NCBI RefSeq assembly: GCF_003391055.1
Contig: NZ_QUAJ01000001.1
Location: 62,001-126,000 of the forward strand
Reading direction: 5' to 3'
Length of the DNA: 64,000 nucleotides
From: Psychrilyobacter piezotolerans
GTDB taxonomy: Bacteria; Fusobacteriota; Fusobacteriia; Fusobacteriales; Fusobacteriaceae
Position numbers and translations under genes: made by a program. Shown here one piece after another: positions 33,835-43,286 of this stretch. Within the stretch, counting starts at the first letter, position 1, and the number at the start of each line of letters is the position of its first letter. Below the pieces are notes generated by a model. It searched no databases and was not told the DNA's origin. It worked only from the letters and a program-made list of their open reading frames with translations.

Positions 33835-34935
33835 ATGATCATAGAAAAGATACAGATTGGAAAGATCAAGATTCCGTTAATCACACCATTTAAAACAGCA
33901 CTTCGAACCGTGGAAAGTGTAGAAGACATAGTTATAATTATAGAGACCGATACAGGGAATATTGGGTTTGGTGAAGCTCCTCCAACTGCTGTTATCACAG
34001 GGGATACCCATAATTCTATAATAGGAGCAGTTAGTTTAATAGGAAAGCAGTTGATAGGAAAAAATATCGAAGATTTTAACGACCTTATAGGTCTTGTACA
34101 GGGTGCAATAATCAAAAATACCAGTGCAAAGGCAGCTGTGGAGATCGCTCTTTACGACCTGTTTGCCCAGTCCATGAATAAACCTCTGTATAAAGTCCTA
34201 GGAGGAGGCCCCAGCCAATTAAAGACCGATCTGACCATAAGTGTAGATAGCGTTGAAAAGATGGTCTCTGACAGCCTTAAAGCTGTAGAAGCAGGCTTTG
34301 ATCAGTTAAAAATTAAGGTGGGGAAAAATATTGAAGAAGATATCCATAGGATAAAATCAATCTATGAGGCAGTGGGTCCCAATATAAAATTGAGGTTAGA
34401 CGCAAACCAGGGATGGAGTACAAAAGAATCACTCTATGCCATCAAGAAGATTGAAGAATATGGGATTGTCCTGGATTTTGTAGAACAGCCGGTAAAAGCC
34501 GTCGATATCCATGGAATGATAAAGGTAACATCTGAAGTTTTATCTCCAATTTTGGCAGATGAATCTATCTTTTCACCCAGAGATGCAGTGGAGGTGATCA
34601 CTCGAAAAGCTGCTGATATTGTCAATATCAAATTGATGAAAACAGGGGGAATATCAAATGCTTTAAAAATAATTAATATCTGTGAAATATACGATATCCC
34701 ATGTATGATCGGCTGTATGTTAGAAGGTGGAATAAGTGTTACAGCAGCAGCCCATCTGGCAGCAGCAAAGAGTTCTGTTATAACCCGGATAGATTTAGAT
34801 GGTCCTGCCCTCTGCAGTGAAAATCCATTGGATGGCGGCCTTATCATGGATGGGTCTAAGATAACCTTACCCCCTGAACCTGGCTTGGGAATAAAAGCTG
34901 TGGCCGGATTTGAATTTATCCAAGAGATAAAATAA
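33835..34935 (+). CDS. dipeptide epimerase, enolase superfamily (366 aa)
   Basis: L-Ala-D/L-Glu epimerase-type enzyme (YkfB/YcjG), which changes the D-residue of murein-derived or other dipeptides. The N-terminal capping domain (ITPFKTALRTVESVEDI) is followed by a barrel with KIKVG (the KxK pair), LRLDANQGW, DFVEQPV, LADESIF (metal-binding D, E, D) and NIKLMKTGG (second catalytic lysine); DLDGPALCSENP ends the site. ATG at 33835 after AAAGGAGGAG. Substrate preference cannot be told. It fits the peptide-using theme. Confidence 0.92.
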   Translation: MIIEKIQIGKIKIPLITPFKTALRTVESVEDIVIIIETDTGNIGFGEAPPTAVITGDTHNSIIGAVSLIGKQLIGKNIEDFNDLIGLVQGAIIKNTSAKAAVEIALYDLFAQSMNKPLYKVLGGGPSQLKTDLTISVDSVEKMVSDSLKAVEAGFDQLKIKVGKNIEEDIHRIKSIYEAVGPNIKLRLDANQGWSTKESLYAIKKIEEYGIVLDFVEQPVKAVDIHGMIKVTSEVLSPILADESIFSPRDAVEVITRKAADIVNIKLMKTGGISNALKIINICEIYDIPCMIGCMLEGGISVTAAAHLAAAKSSVITRIDLDGPALCSENPLDGGLIMDGSKITLPPEPGLGIKAVAGFEFIQEIK

Positions 34936-35009
34936 TAACCGGCTTTAAAAGTAGTTATTTTCGTGGTAAAATTTAAATACAATCAATATAAATAGAAGGA
35001 GTAATTAGA

Positions 35010-35207
35010 ATGGATGGAAGAAATAGAAGCGATGTAAAACCTGGGATAGAGGTAGCTATCGTCTTAAAAAATGACCAAAGAAGCGGTAAATTAACCTATG
35101 GAACAGTACAGGATCTCCTGACTAACAGCAAGTTTCATCCCCATGGAATAAAAGTGAGACTTACAGACGGGCAGGTTGGAAGGGTAAAAGAGATTATAAT
35201 AAAGTAA
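35010..35207 (+). CDS. YwbE-family protein (65 aa)
   Basis: Small conserved protein of unknown function. MDGRNRSDVKPGIEVAIVLK, then GKLTYGTVQDLLTNS and HPHGIKVRLTDGQVGRVKEI, is the whole-length pattern of the YwbE family; the fold resembles small beta-barrel (KOW/SH3-like) proteins. AAGGAG precedes the ATG. It has its own terminator. Confidence 0.9.
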   Translation: MDGRNRSDVKPGIEVAIVLKNDQRSGKLTYGTVQDLLTNSKFHPHGIKVRLTDGQVGRVKEIIIK

Positions 35208-35213
35208 ATAAAA

Positions 35214-35260
35214 AGCCTCCTACATTTAGACTTTTCTAGGTGTAGGAGGCTCTTTTTTTT
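35214..35260. terminator. terminator between ywbE and the symporter gene
   Basis: AGCCTCCTACA...TGTAGGAGGCT followed by eight T residues; with the A-run on the other side it can serve both converging genes. Confidence 0.9.
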
Positions 35261-35293
35261 ATTTAATTTTTAAAATGAAATTTAATATTTCCT

Positions 35294-36613
35294 TTATATT
35301 CTAACCTTTCTCGTTCTTCCCGCTGCCAGGATCATAAAGTTCACCAAGAATGAAGAGATAATTATCATGTTTCCCGTTGTTCCCCCCATTATTTTACCAT
35401 AGAGAGCCAGTCCTCCCCCAAATAAAATTCCCAATACAGCATATTTTTCCCCGCACTTATATCCTAAAATTCCTGCCAGACAAGGAACTATAAAAGCCCC
35501 TGAATAGACCGCCAGAGCCAGCAGCAGTGTGGGCAATATAAAGGTAAGTTTTAGTGCTACCAGTATAGAAAATCCTCCGAAAATAAGGATAAATATTCTG
35601 GTTAATCTGATGGCTTTCTCCTCCCTGAGATCTTTCATGAAGATCTGGGCAAAGGTAGATGAGGCGGTAAGCAGGGTTGTATCTGCTGAGGAGATAACTG
35701 CCGATAATAGTCCAAAATAAAGTAAGATCACTATTGGCTGGGGCAACACTCTGTCTGCTAAAAACATCAGCACCGATCCTTTAGCTATGTCTACTCCGTA
35801 GTTTGAACTCACATAAACTCCTATCCCCGCTAAAATAAATCCCAATGGGATTAAAATTACAATGGATAATTTTATTGCTTGTTTAGCTGTCTTTTCATCT
35901 CTCGCACAAAATATCCTGGAGTAAATATCCGGCCCCACCAAAAAAGTAGATGAATAGGTAAGGATCATAATAAACAGATCTAAATAATCAAATTTTTCAT
36001 TGATCATCCCCATCCCGTTTATTTCTCCATTCCCTTTTAAAATATAGACAAAACAAAGAACTACCCCTGCTATTATAAACAGAAATTGAATAAAATCTGT
36101 TTTGATAATAGATAACTGCCCGCCTAAAAATGTATAGGCAATGAATACTAAGCCGCTTAGAATAACTGCAGTAGAATAATTCATATCCACAAAGATAGAG
36201 ATTATCTTAGCAGATCCCATTATCTGAGCTGCAACTATACCTACCCATGCAATAGGAATAATAACAGATGATAGATTTTTCACTTCCTCCCCGTAAAATT
36301 CTCCCATGAGTTCCGGAAGATTGTAACTTTTATTTTTTTTTAACCTGTCTACCAGGGGTAAAAGACATAAGAGTCCAAAAGCTGCACAAAGCATAAACCA
36401 GGATCCAGCCCATCCATTGGCATAGGAAAAATTAACACTTCCTATAATCGCTGAACTTCCCAATACTGTTGCCAAAAGACTTCCGGCTATCTCCCTTACA
36501 CCTGCATCTTTTCCTGCTATAAAATAATCTCTCGATCCTTTGATTTTCCTGTAAGAACTATAACCTATAAAAATAACTATAAAAAAATACAAACTTAAAA
36601 TTACCTGATTCAT
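35294..36613 (-). CDS. sodium:solute symporter, SSS family (439 aa)
   Basis: Thirteen or so hydrophobic segments. SSS signatures: GYSSYRKIKGSRDYFIAGK at the start, GSLLATVLGSSAIIGSVNF (sodium-site helix 1), SYNLPELMGEFYG, and AVISSADTTLLTASSTFAQ (the helix with the second sodium-site serines). Slightly shorter than PutP. The substrate cannot be read from sequence; amino acids or carboxylates are usual. AGGAGTG precedes the ATG. Confidence 0.9.
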   Translation of the reverse strand: MNQVILSLYFFIVIFIGYSSYRKIKGSRDYFIAGKDAGVREIAGSLLATVLGSSAIIGSVNFSYANGWAGSWFMLCAAFGLLCLLPLVDRLKKNKSYNLPELMGEFYGEEVKNLSSVIIPIAWVGIVAAQIMGSAKIISIFVDMNYSTAVILSGLVFIAYTFLGGQLSIIKTDFIQFLFIIAGVVLCFVYILKGNGEINGMGMINEKFDYLDLFIMILTYSSTFLVGPDIYSRIFCARDEKTAKQAIKLSIVILIPLGFILAGIGVYVSSNYGVDIAKGSVLMFLADRVLPQPIVILLYFGLLSAVISSADTTLLTASSTFAQIFMKDLREEKAIRLTRIFILIFGGFSILVALKLTFILPTLLLALAVYSGAFIVPCLAGILGYKCGEKYAVLGILFGGGLALYGKIMGGTTGNMIIISSFLVNFMILAAGRTRKVRI

Positions 36614-36665
36614 TTAAACACTCCTAAAAACTATAATATAGATATTATATCATATTTTTCAAAGT

Positions 36666-36698
36666 AAAAAATCCCTCCTAAAATTAGGAGGGATTTTT
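36666..36698 (-). terminator. terminator after the NhaC-family gene
   Basis: AAAAATCCCTCCTA-AAAT-TAGGAGGGATTTTT; a long, nearly symmetric stem. Confidence 0.9.
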
Positions 36699-36707
36699 AT
36701 CTTTTTT

Positions 36708-38123
36708 CTATACTTCTGCTTCTGCTTCTACCTTTTTCTTTTCTATCTTTTCAATAGAGAATCCTGTATACCCATAGATTATAGCTACAATTGGATTGAT
36801 TAAGTTCAAGAAACAATATGGAACATAAGTCCATGGTGCCAGCCCCAGGGTAGCGATCATATATGCCCCGCATGTATTCCAAGGGATCAATGGTGATGTA
36901 AGGGTTCCTGCATCCTCCAATGATCTGGAAAGGTTTTTAGGGTGTAATCCTTTTTCTTCATAGGCACCTTTAAACATTCTTCCAGGCACAACTATGGCAA
37001 GATACTGGTCTCCAGCTACTGAGTTTACAAAAATTGGTGTTAATATAGTTACTAATATTAAGTTTCCAGTAGTATGTGCCACAGATAAAATCTTCAGTGC
37101 TAAAGTTTCTAACATTTGTGTTTTTTCCATTATTCCACCTAAGATCATGGCACAAATAATTAATGAAACAGTCCACATCATAGAGTCTAGTCCTCCTCTA
37201 TTTAATAGAGAGTCTACCATTTCTAACCCTGATTCACCTTCGTATCCATAGTGTAAAGTCGAAAATACCGTAGCTAATGATGCTCCTTGGAAGATCATTG
37301 CAGCTATTCCACCTAGGATAGCTCCACCGAATAATCCGGGTATTGCCGGAACTTTCATTATTACTGCCCCGATTACAATAACCGGTACTAATAATAGTAG
37401 TGGGCTGATATTAAAGTTTCCACTTAGAGTGCTTAATATTCCGTCGATCATCTCTGTATTTAATGCTGCTCCTGTATATTTAGTCCCGATAAATCCAAAT
37501 AAAATTATAGATATGATGAAACTAGGTACTGTTGTATACAGCATATGTTTAATATGAGTAAATAAATCTGTCCCAGCCATTGCCGGTGCTAAGTTCGTCG
37601 TATCCGATAATGGTGATAATTTATCCCCCATATATGCTCCGGAAATAATAGCACCTGCTACTATATGTCTAGGTATTCCCAGTCCTTCTCCTACACCAAT
37701 AAGTGCGATACCAACTGTTGCTGCTGTTGTCCATGACGAACCGGTAGCCACCGATACAATAGCACATATAATAAGAGTTGCCGGTAAAAATATTCCCGGT
37801 GACAAGATCTTTAATCCATAAAAGATCATAGTTGGTACTACACCAGATTGAATCCAAGTTCCTACTACCATTCCGATTATCATAAGAATTATAATTGCAC
37901 CTAAAGCCATCTTGATAGTTTCAACTACTCCTTCTTCTATCTCATTCCATGTGTAGTTCAGACCAAATATAGCTACTCCTGCTGCGAAAAATGCCGATAC
38001 TAAGATAGGTATGTGTACATCAATGTGTGCAATTTGAATTGCATAAAATAAACTCCCTATTAAAAATAACAACGGTATCAGTGCGTACATCAGTGTCGTT
38101 TCCTTTTTCATCTTACTCCCCAT
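36708..38123 (-). CDS. NhaC-family antiporter, probable lysine transporter (LysW-type, 471 aa)
   Basis: NhaC superfamily membrane protein with about 12 segments; VATGSSWTTAATVG, GAYMGDKLSPLSDTTNLA and VNSVAGDQYLAIVVPGRMF are typical. It sits behind a lysine riboswitch (38201-38414). NhaC-like proteins with that riboswitch were predicted by comparative genomics to be lysine transporters (LysW), so I favour lysine uptake over Na+/H+ exchange. The start at 38123 lies eight bases after GGAGG. It is downstream of orr but has its own promoter. Confidence 0.85.
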   Translation of the reverse strand: MGSKMKKETTLMYALIPLLFLIGSLFYAIQIAHIDVHIPILVSAFFAAGVAIFGLNYTWNEIEEGVVETIKMALGAIIILMIIGMVVGTWIQSGVVPTMIFYGLKILSPGIFLPATLIICAIVSVATGSSWTTAATVGIALIGVGEGLGIPRHIVAGAIISGAYMGDKLSPLSDTTNLAPAMAGTDLFTHIKHMLYTTVPSFIISIILFGFIGTKYTGAALNTEMIDGILSTLSGNFNISPLLLLVPVIVIGAVIMKVPAIPGLFGGAILGGIAAMIFQGASLATVFSTLHYGYEGESGLEMVDSLLNRGGLDSMMWTVSLIICAMILGGIMEKTQMLETLALKILSVAHTTGNLILVTILTPIFVNSVAGDQYLAIVVPGRMFKGAYEEKGLHPKNLSRSLEDAGTLTSPLIPWNTCGAYMIATLGLAPWTYVPYCFLNLINPIVAIIYGYTGFSIEKIEKKKVEAEAEV

Positions 38124-38156
38124 AATCAATTCCTCCTGATTTTTTTATTTATAAGT

Positions 38157-38197
38157 AACAAAAAGAGCTATCGATAACACTATCAATAACCCCCAAC
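38157..38197 (-). terminator. expression platform of the lysine riboswitch
   Basis: Minus strand: GGGGGTTATTGATAGTGTTA followed by TCGATAGCTCTTTTTG. ATTGATA pairs with TATCGAT and is followed by CTTTTT, a terminator; the T-rich 3' strand of the aptamer stem lies just upstream and could switch. Confidence 0.65.
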
Positions 38198-38200
38198 AAT

Positions 38201-38414
38201 AAAACTTAAATAAAGTCTATGCTCAAAATCATTTAATAGCACATCACCAATTTTATATGGTGACAGTCTTATGGATCTTATCCATAATCCCAACACAAAG
38301 AATTTTGACTCTTTTCTTCGCATTTCGGCAAATTTACCTTTCATTCTAGGATCAACGCTTGTCATGACTAACCTATAATTACTCTTTAATATTTGCAACC
38401 TCTATCTAAATTTT
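38201..38414 (-). ncRNA. lysine riboswitch (L box)
   Basis: The minus strand shows the conserved lysine aptamer blocks in order: AGAGGTTGCAAA with AAAGAGTAATTATAGG (38375-38403), GGTAAATTTGCCGAAATGCG near 38325-38345, then TTGTGTTGGGATTATGGATA and AAGACTGTCACC near 38265-38300. The closing stem P1 pairs AAAATTTAGATAGAG (38400-38414) with CTTTATTTAAGTTTT (38201-38215) over 15 positions including G-T. A 71-codon frame across it is not a gene. It should switch off the NhaC-type gene when lysine is plentiful. Confidence 0.9.
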
Positions 38415-38429
38415 TCTTTTCTGAAAGTT

Positions 38430-38458
38430 ATTCTATAATAATTTATTAATTCTGTCAA
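38430..38458 (-). promoter_or_regulatory. promoter of the lysine riboswitch transcript
   Basis: Minus strand TTGACA (38458-38453), 17 bases, TAGAAT (38435-38430). Transcription would start about eight bases before the aptamer. It lies within three bases of the orr stop. Confidence 0.8.
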
Positions 38459-38460
38459 TT

Positions 38461-39525
38461 TTAATTAAACACTTTTTTTACATAGGGTGATGTGGTTAAC
38501 TGCAAAAGGGAACCATAATCTAACTTAAATTCCACTATATCTCCTACCTTATATTCCCTTTTTGAATCGGTTACATCCAGCACCAAATGATCACTACTGG
38601 CACCTAATATTATTAATTTTTCATCCATTGCTTCTAAGTTAGACTGGTCTACATCTTGTTTTCCAATGGCTAATATAGCACGTTTTCTCTTTCCCCTGTC
38701 GATAAATACAGGTTTTTTCCCAAAAGCATTGAGCCCAATTTCTCCCACTGGATAGGACTCCTTTTCTTTCAGTTCTATTATCTCTACCTCTAATTTTACA
38801 CTGTCATAGAAGCACCCTTCTAGATTTTTTCCATAGGCTGTTCCCCTCCCAAAGATAAGGGCTTCTCCCAACCTTAGGTTATTTATTTTTGGCGGCATCT
38901 TCTTCTTCCACAAAAGATCTAAACTACTGGAATTCCCTCCTGAGATAATATTCAATTTTAAATCATATTTTTTCTCTATTAAATTCGCAATTTTTTCTAA
39001 TTGTTCTAAATTATCGAAGCTGGGGATGATCCCACCATAACATGTGAGATTCACACCTATCCCCTCTAATTTAATATTTTGCATAGAACTTATCTGATCC
39101 ATATAGCTCTCTACATCTTCAGGCAGGATTCCCTCTCTGAGGTCTCCTAATTCAAGCATCAGAATAATTCTGTGGACTCTATATTGTTTTCCTGCCTCCT
39201 CATTTAAAAGAGCTATAGTAGATATTTCACTGTTTAAACTTATATCCACATGTTTTACCACTTCTTTTATCTGGGAACTCATAGGCAGACGGATCATTAC
39301 CTTGGGAACATCTAAGCTTTCATATTTTTTTAAATTTTCTACCCTGGAATCTCCTAAATATTTTACTCCTCCTTCCACTAATATCTTAGCTACCTCAATA
39401 TTTCCAGAAAAAACTTTGGTTATTCCCACTACATCTATCTGGGATTCCCTGCATTTTTTTGTCAAAACTTTTACATTTTTTCTAATTTTATCCAAATCAA
39501 CCACTACCCTTGGGTATTCAGTCAT
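38461..39525 (-). CDS. orr: ornithine racemase Orr, copy 1 (354 aa)
   Basis: PLP fold-type III racemase converting L-ornithine to D-ornithine, the substrate of the aminomutase. EYPRVVVDLDKIRKNV, then VVGITKVFSG (PLP lysine), VKYLGDSRVEN, GVNLTCYGGI and ISGGNSSSLDLL follow the Orr/YhfX pattern. Last gene of the main ornithine operon; its ATG overlaps the glmL stop (ATGA) with GAGGAGGTGG upstream. A second copy at 49971 is closely similar (10 differences in the first 60 residues). Confidence 0.92.
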   Translation of the reverse strand: MTEYPRVVVDLDKIRKNVKVLTKKCRESQIDVVGITKVFSGNIEVAKILVEGGVKYLGDSRVENLKKYESLDVPKVMIRLPMSSQIKEVVKHVDISLNSEISTIALLNEEAGKQYRVHRIILMLELGDLREGILPEDVESYMDQISSMQNIKLEGIGVNLTCYGGIIPSFDNLEQLEKIANLIEKKYDLKLNIISGGNSSSLDLLWKKKMPPKINNLRLGEALIFGRGTAYGKNLEGCFYDSVKLEVEIIELKEKESYPVGEIGLNAFGKKPVFIDRGKRKRAILAIGKQDVDQSNLEAMDEKLIILGASSDHLVLDVTDSKREYKVGDIVEFKLDYGSLLQLTTSPYVKKVFN

Positions 39526-40907
39526 AAAGTTTCCACCTCCTCTATCCTTAAACTTTTTTTGAGTAATTTAACAGCTGACTCTTTATTATATTTTGATAGG
39601 ACTCCCAAAGAAGCCATAATATAATCATTATCTATCAATATTTTTACCTCTGGTGTAGGCAGAAGTTTATCTCCCTTGTTGCTCATTGCTACTTTTTTTA
39701 AGATCTCTAACCTGTTTGGCAGTTTAGTCAATGCTCCTCCAGTCCCAATTATCCACTTCACACTGGTAAGGTCCTTTCCCTCAGCAAGAGTTTTTTTAGT
39801 TTCACCAAAAAGGTGTCTATATCCTCCCGCATGCCGATGAATTGACATAATTACCGCTTTTTCCGTCAGGATCTCTACTAATTTCATCTCCACTTCACTT
39901 TTAGGAATAGGCGGAAAATTCAAAAGATGTTCCGTCAGCTCTTCCTCCTCCAAGGTCAGTTCTTTAGCCAGGTTTTTTTCTCCTATTATCTCAACTATGT
40001 TTTTCATATTTACATAGACTCCCAAGTCTCCCTCAACAGTCCTTTTGGCTATAGGTTCCGGGGAAATTAAAATACGCGTAATCTCCTCACTGCCATCGGT
40101 TACCGAATGGATATCTGTGGTAGCTCCCCCCACATCTATCGTTACCAGATCCCCTATAACTTCTTTCAAGATCTTAGAACCTTCCATTACTGCTCCCGGA
40201 GTAGGTACTATAGGTCCGCTTACTATGTCTCTTACCCTTTCCATCCCCGGAGCATGGATGATATGTTCTTCAAAAACATCCTGGATTACACGTCTTACAG
40301 GTTCGACATTCAGCTGGTCTATCTTAGGATATACATTTTCTACTATCTTTAGAAGATCTTCCTTCCCATAGTCCTCAAATATTAACTTTATTTCCTCACA
40401 ATTTTGGATGTTCCCTGCATAGATTACAGGGACATCCAGATTAAGTTTAGCCAGGAGTTCTGCATTGTATAGAGCTGTATCCCGCTCACCATAGTCCACT
40501 CCTCCAGCAAGTAAAATTATATTTGGTTTAATTTTTTCTATTTCCTTTAGATCGGTTCTTCGGAGTTTTCCCGATGTAACCATGTGGATATTTGCTCCCG
40601 CTCCAAGGGCTGCTTCCTTTGCCGCTTTGGCTGTCATATCATATACCAACCCATGAACAGTCATCTTCAGGCCCCCTGCCGCACTGCTTGTAGCCAGGAA
40701 CTCATCATATTCCAACTCTCTAATCCCCAATTTTTCCTCTAGATCATAGGTAGCATCCATAAGACCTAGATTTACATCACCCTGATCTACCGTGGTAGGT
40801 GCCTGCCCCTGCCCTATAAATTTAGGGTTTTCTCCCTCTAGATTTCCAAAGGCATTGACAACTGTTGTAGTACTTCCTATCTCTGCTACCAAAACATCTA
40901 TTTTCAT
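39522..40907 (-). CDS. GlmL/MutL-family protein of the ornithine aminomutase cluster (461 aa)
   Basis: ATPase of the actin-like (ASKHA) type related to GlmL, the companion of glutamate mutase. VLVAEIGSTTTVVNAFG is the first phosphate loop; TSSAAGGLKMTVHGLV, ILLAGGVDYGERDTAL and VTIDVGGATTDIHSVT (second phosphate loop) are family hallmarks. By analogy with reactivating factors of B12 enzymes it may replace damaged cobalamin in OraE (inference). It is between oraE and orr, overlapping orr by four bases. Confidence 0.88.
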   Translation of the reverse strand: MKIDVLVAEIGSTTTVVNAFGNLEGENPKFIGQGQAPTTVDQGDVNLGLMDATYDLEEKLGIRELEYDEFLATSSAAGGLKMTVHGLVYDMTAKAAKEAALGAGANIHMVTSGKLRRTDLKEIEKIKPNIILLAGGVDYGERDTALYNAELLAKLNLDVPVIYAGNIQNCEEIKLIFEDYGKEDLLKIVENVYPKIDQLNVEPVRRVIQDVFEEHIIHAPGMERVRDIVSGPIVPTPGAVMEGSKILKEVIGDLVTIDVGGATTDIHSVTDGSEEITRILISPEPIAKRTVEGDLGVYVNMKNIVEIIGEKNLAKELTLEEEELTEHLLNFPPIPKSEVEMKLVEILTEKAVIMSIHRHAGGYRHLFGETKKTLAEGKDLTSVKWIIGTGGALTKLPNRLEILKKVAMSNKGDKLLPTPEVKILIDNDYIMASLGVLSKYNKESAVKLLKKSLRIEEVETL

Positions 40908-41081
40908 ATATCACCAACCTTTTTGAAACCGCTAATATTGCGAAAACCTTTTCAATATAGAGGCTCAAAGTATTCAGAGAAACACGGAAGAAATTTTCTG
41001 TAAATCTCAGTGACCTTTGGCCCCTGCTTTGTCTAGATTAGTTTAATTTATATTTCTGTTTTTTTAGTTTAAGTCATAGAC
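40908..41081 (-). repeat. 'accgctaat' dispersed repeat between oraE and glmL
   Basis: GAAACCGCTAATATTGCGAA near 40923, AGAGAAACACGGAAG and TCTGTAAATCTCAGTGACC near 40976-41015 look like a worn copy of the 'accgcagag...ctctgtg' dispersed repeat found in many environmental bacteria. It widens the gap between two genes of one operon. Confidence 0.55.
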
Positions 41082-43286
41082 TTATTTCCCTGCCATCATC
41101 TCTTTCTTTCTTTTCACCAGGAATGAGGCTACATTTACTCCTCTGTCATTTTTCGAGAACCCTTCATCCATCCCATTTTTTCTAGCTATCTCAGGTGTTA
41201 CCTGGGTACCGCCGGCACAGATAATTATCTTATCTCTGATTCCTTTTTCAATGGCTAATTCATGTAATTTTTTCATATTCTTATAGTGAACATCGTCATG
41301 GGAGATGATTGTAGAAGCTAATACTACATCTGCATTTAATTCCACAGCTGCATCAATTAATTTCTCACAAGGTACAGAAGTTCCCAAATACTCAACTTCC
41401 ATTCCAAATTTTTCCACTCCTCCATGTTTTATATCTATAACTTCACGAAGTCCAACTGAATGTTCGTCTTCTCCTACAGTTCCTGCTACTATCTTCATAT
41501 CATATTTTTCTACCAATTCTCTGATCTCATCATCTGACATTACTTCAGGCTCAGGCGGTATTACCAAACTATTCAGATCCAGATCAAATTCAACCTTTCC
41601 TTTGACCTGTACCCTGGTTCCCTCGCTTATATGCATAACTTCAGAATGAATTACCTCTGGATTTGTCAGATTCATCTTCTTGGCAAATTCAATAGCGGCA
41701 AATTCTGCTACCCTCTGGCTTGTAGGCAGGAATAGCTCTATCTGTACAGTTCCGTCAGCCAGCCATTCTACCTCTGGCTTGATCTTAGATGTGGATCTAT
41801 ACTCCTCATTTTCTGCCATCCTTACATTTACATTATCTACGTCATCTAACTCATCGATATATACGATCTTATCTGGATCTTCAAATGTGCAGCCACCTAT
41901 TAAGTCCGCTGGATTAGTAGCTCCGTATTGATCTATATTATTATTTCCAAAATGTCCTGTTACAGGGGCCATATAGTCTTCATCCCTTGTGAATACTCTT
42001 CCTGCTCCTACTCCTCCATCTTTTTTTCTGCCTATTCCATCACCATTTTTTTCAGGATAGTTACCGGAATCTACGAAGAAACCTTTTTCTACAGCTTCAA
42101 AATATCCGCCGGTTTCCATCATCTCTTCCAGATAAAGTACTGCTCTTTCCTTTAATTCTCTTACCATTTTTGGAAGGTATCCGTCTTTTCTTACTTCTAC
42201 CATCTCCAGTAACCCGTCTAACCCTACTAGAGTTTGTTTAGCTGTATCACAAGCCTCTATATTATACACATGCCAAGGTACATTTCTTCCCTCATCTGGT
42301 GTAATTGTAGACTGGATATCAGCACTTGTCAGCCTGGAGATCATCATATTCATTACATGAGTTACTGTAGCTTCCCTGGAAGATGAAGTGATATATTTTG
42401 TATTCATCTGAGCTCTCATCTTATATTCTGTAAATAGATCTCTAAGAGCCACTGCATAAGGCAGGTCAAATTTCATAGATGGTGCCGGGGCTGCTGTAGG
42501 TGGTACAGTAGAAAGACATATATTTTCTTTCTTTATTCCTGATTTATATGAAAATATAGAGTTAAGCCCGTGCTGAACCATAAGTTCCGGCATTACCTTC
42601 CATGCATCTCTAGCTGTTGCATTGGCATTATGTGCTCCATCTATTTGAGCCATCTCAGCCCAACCCATTATTTTTTTAGATTCCGCCGCATCTATAAATG
42701 ATCTTATCATATTTATATTTCTATAGAGTACATTGTATTGGGGGTCCTGATGGGCTCCATTTACACCCTCTTCCGCAAACATTACCGCTACGTCAGGTCC
42801 TGCTACTCCAGATACATATGAATGGTAGTTTATAGGTCTCCCTACCTCTTCCTCTATGAGATCACAAGCTTTCCTCTGTGCTCTCACTTGTTTTCTAGTG
42901 ATAGGAACTCCTCCAATCCCCTGGGGCGTTCCCTCGATCAGTCCATCAAAATGAGATTGTCCAGCTGTTCTGATTACCATAAGGTGATCCGCTCCATGCC
43001 AGGCTGCCATCCTCATCCTTCTTATATCATCTTCAAATCTTCCTGATGCTATCTCTGTTGTGATTACTTCTGCTGGCTGGGGGTCTAAATTATCAAAATA
43101 TCTGGATGCTGGTATTCCTATAGAATTTTTTAACGGTTCCGAGCAGTCAGTAAATTCAAATGCTCCCATCTTTAAATTCTTTACCTTCTTTCTCCAAGTC
43201 CATCCCCTTCTTTTGGGTCTGTAATTTTCAAGGTCACTCAGGATCTCTCTTATATCCATTTTTTCAGTTGGTATTAATTTTTTCAT
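41082..43286 (-). CDS. oraE: D-ornithine 4,5-aminomutase large subunit OraE (734 aa)
   Basis: B12- and PLP-dependent mutase moving the 5-amino group of D-ornithine to C4, giving (2R,4S)-2,4-diaminopentanoate. The TIM-barrel part covers about 1-530 (RGWTWRKKVKNLKMGAFEF, SYVSGVAGPDVAVMFAEEG, ARDAWKVMPELMVQHG). The Rossmann B12 domain (about 605-734) has the base-off motif DEHSVG (DxHxxG), then LASTIISHDDVHYKNM and IICAGGTQVTPEIA. Length matches characterised OraE. ATG shares a base with the oraS stop (TAATG), so the subunits are co-translated. Confidence 0.96.
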   Translation of the reverse strand: MKKLIPTEKMDIREILSDLENYRPKRRGWTWRKKVKNLKMGAFEFTDCSEPLKNSIGIPASRYFDNLDPQPAEVITTEIASGRFEDDIRRMRMAAWHGADHLMVIRTAGQSHFDGLIEGTPQGIGGVPITRKQVRAQRKACDLIEEEVGRPINYHSYVSGVAGPDVAVMFAEEGVNGAHQDPQYNVLYRNINMIRSFIDAAESKKIMGWAEMAQIDGAHNANATARDAWKVMPELMVQHGLNSIFSYKSGIKKENICLSTVPPTAAPAPSMKFDLPYAVALRDLFTEYKMRAQMNTKYITSSSREATVTHVMNMMISRLTSADIQSTITPDEGRNVPWHVYNIEACDTAKQTLVGLDGLLEMVEVRKDGYLPKMVRELKERAVLYLEEMMETGGYFEAVEKGFFVDSGNYPEKNGDGIGRKKDGGVGAGRVFTRDEDYMAPVTGHFGNNNIDQYGATNPADLIGGCTFEDPDKIVYIDELDDVDNVNVRMAENEEYRSTSKIKPEVEWLADGTVQIELFLPTSQRVAEFAAIEFAKKMNLTNPEVIHSEVMHISEGTRVQVKGKVEFDLDLNSLVIPPEPEVMSDDEIRELVEKYDMKIVAGTVGEDEHSVGLREVIDIKHGGVEKFGMEVEYLGTSVPCEKLIDAAVELNADVVLASTIISHDDVHYKNMKKLHELAIEKGIRDKIIICAGGTQVTPEIARKNGMDEGFSKNDRGVNVASFLVKRKKEMMAGK

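Noticed and set aside
34434-34982. 182-codon minus-strand frame opposite the dipeptide epimerase
   Set aside because: The plus-strand protein has the full enolase-superfamily active site; the opposite frame is a by-product.
38183-38398. 71-codon open frame on the minus strand upstream of the NhaC gene
   Set aside because: It is the lysine riboswitch: the bases follow the L-box blocks, and the frame has no ribosome binding site.
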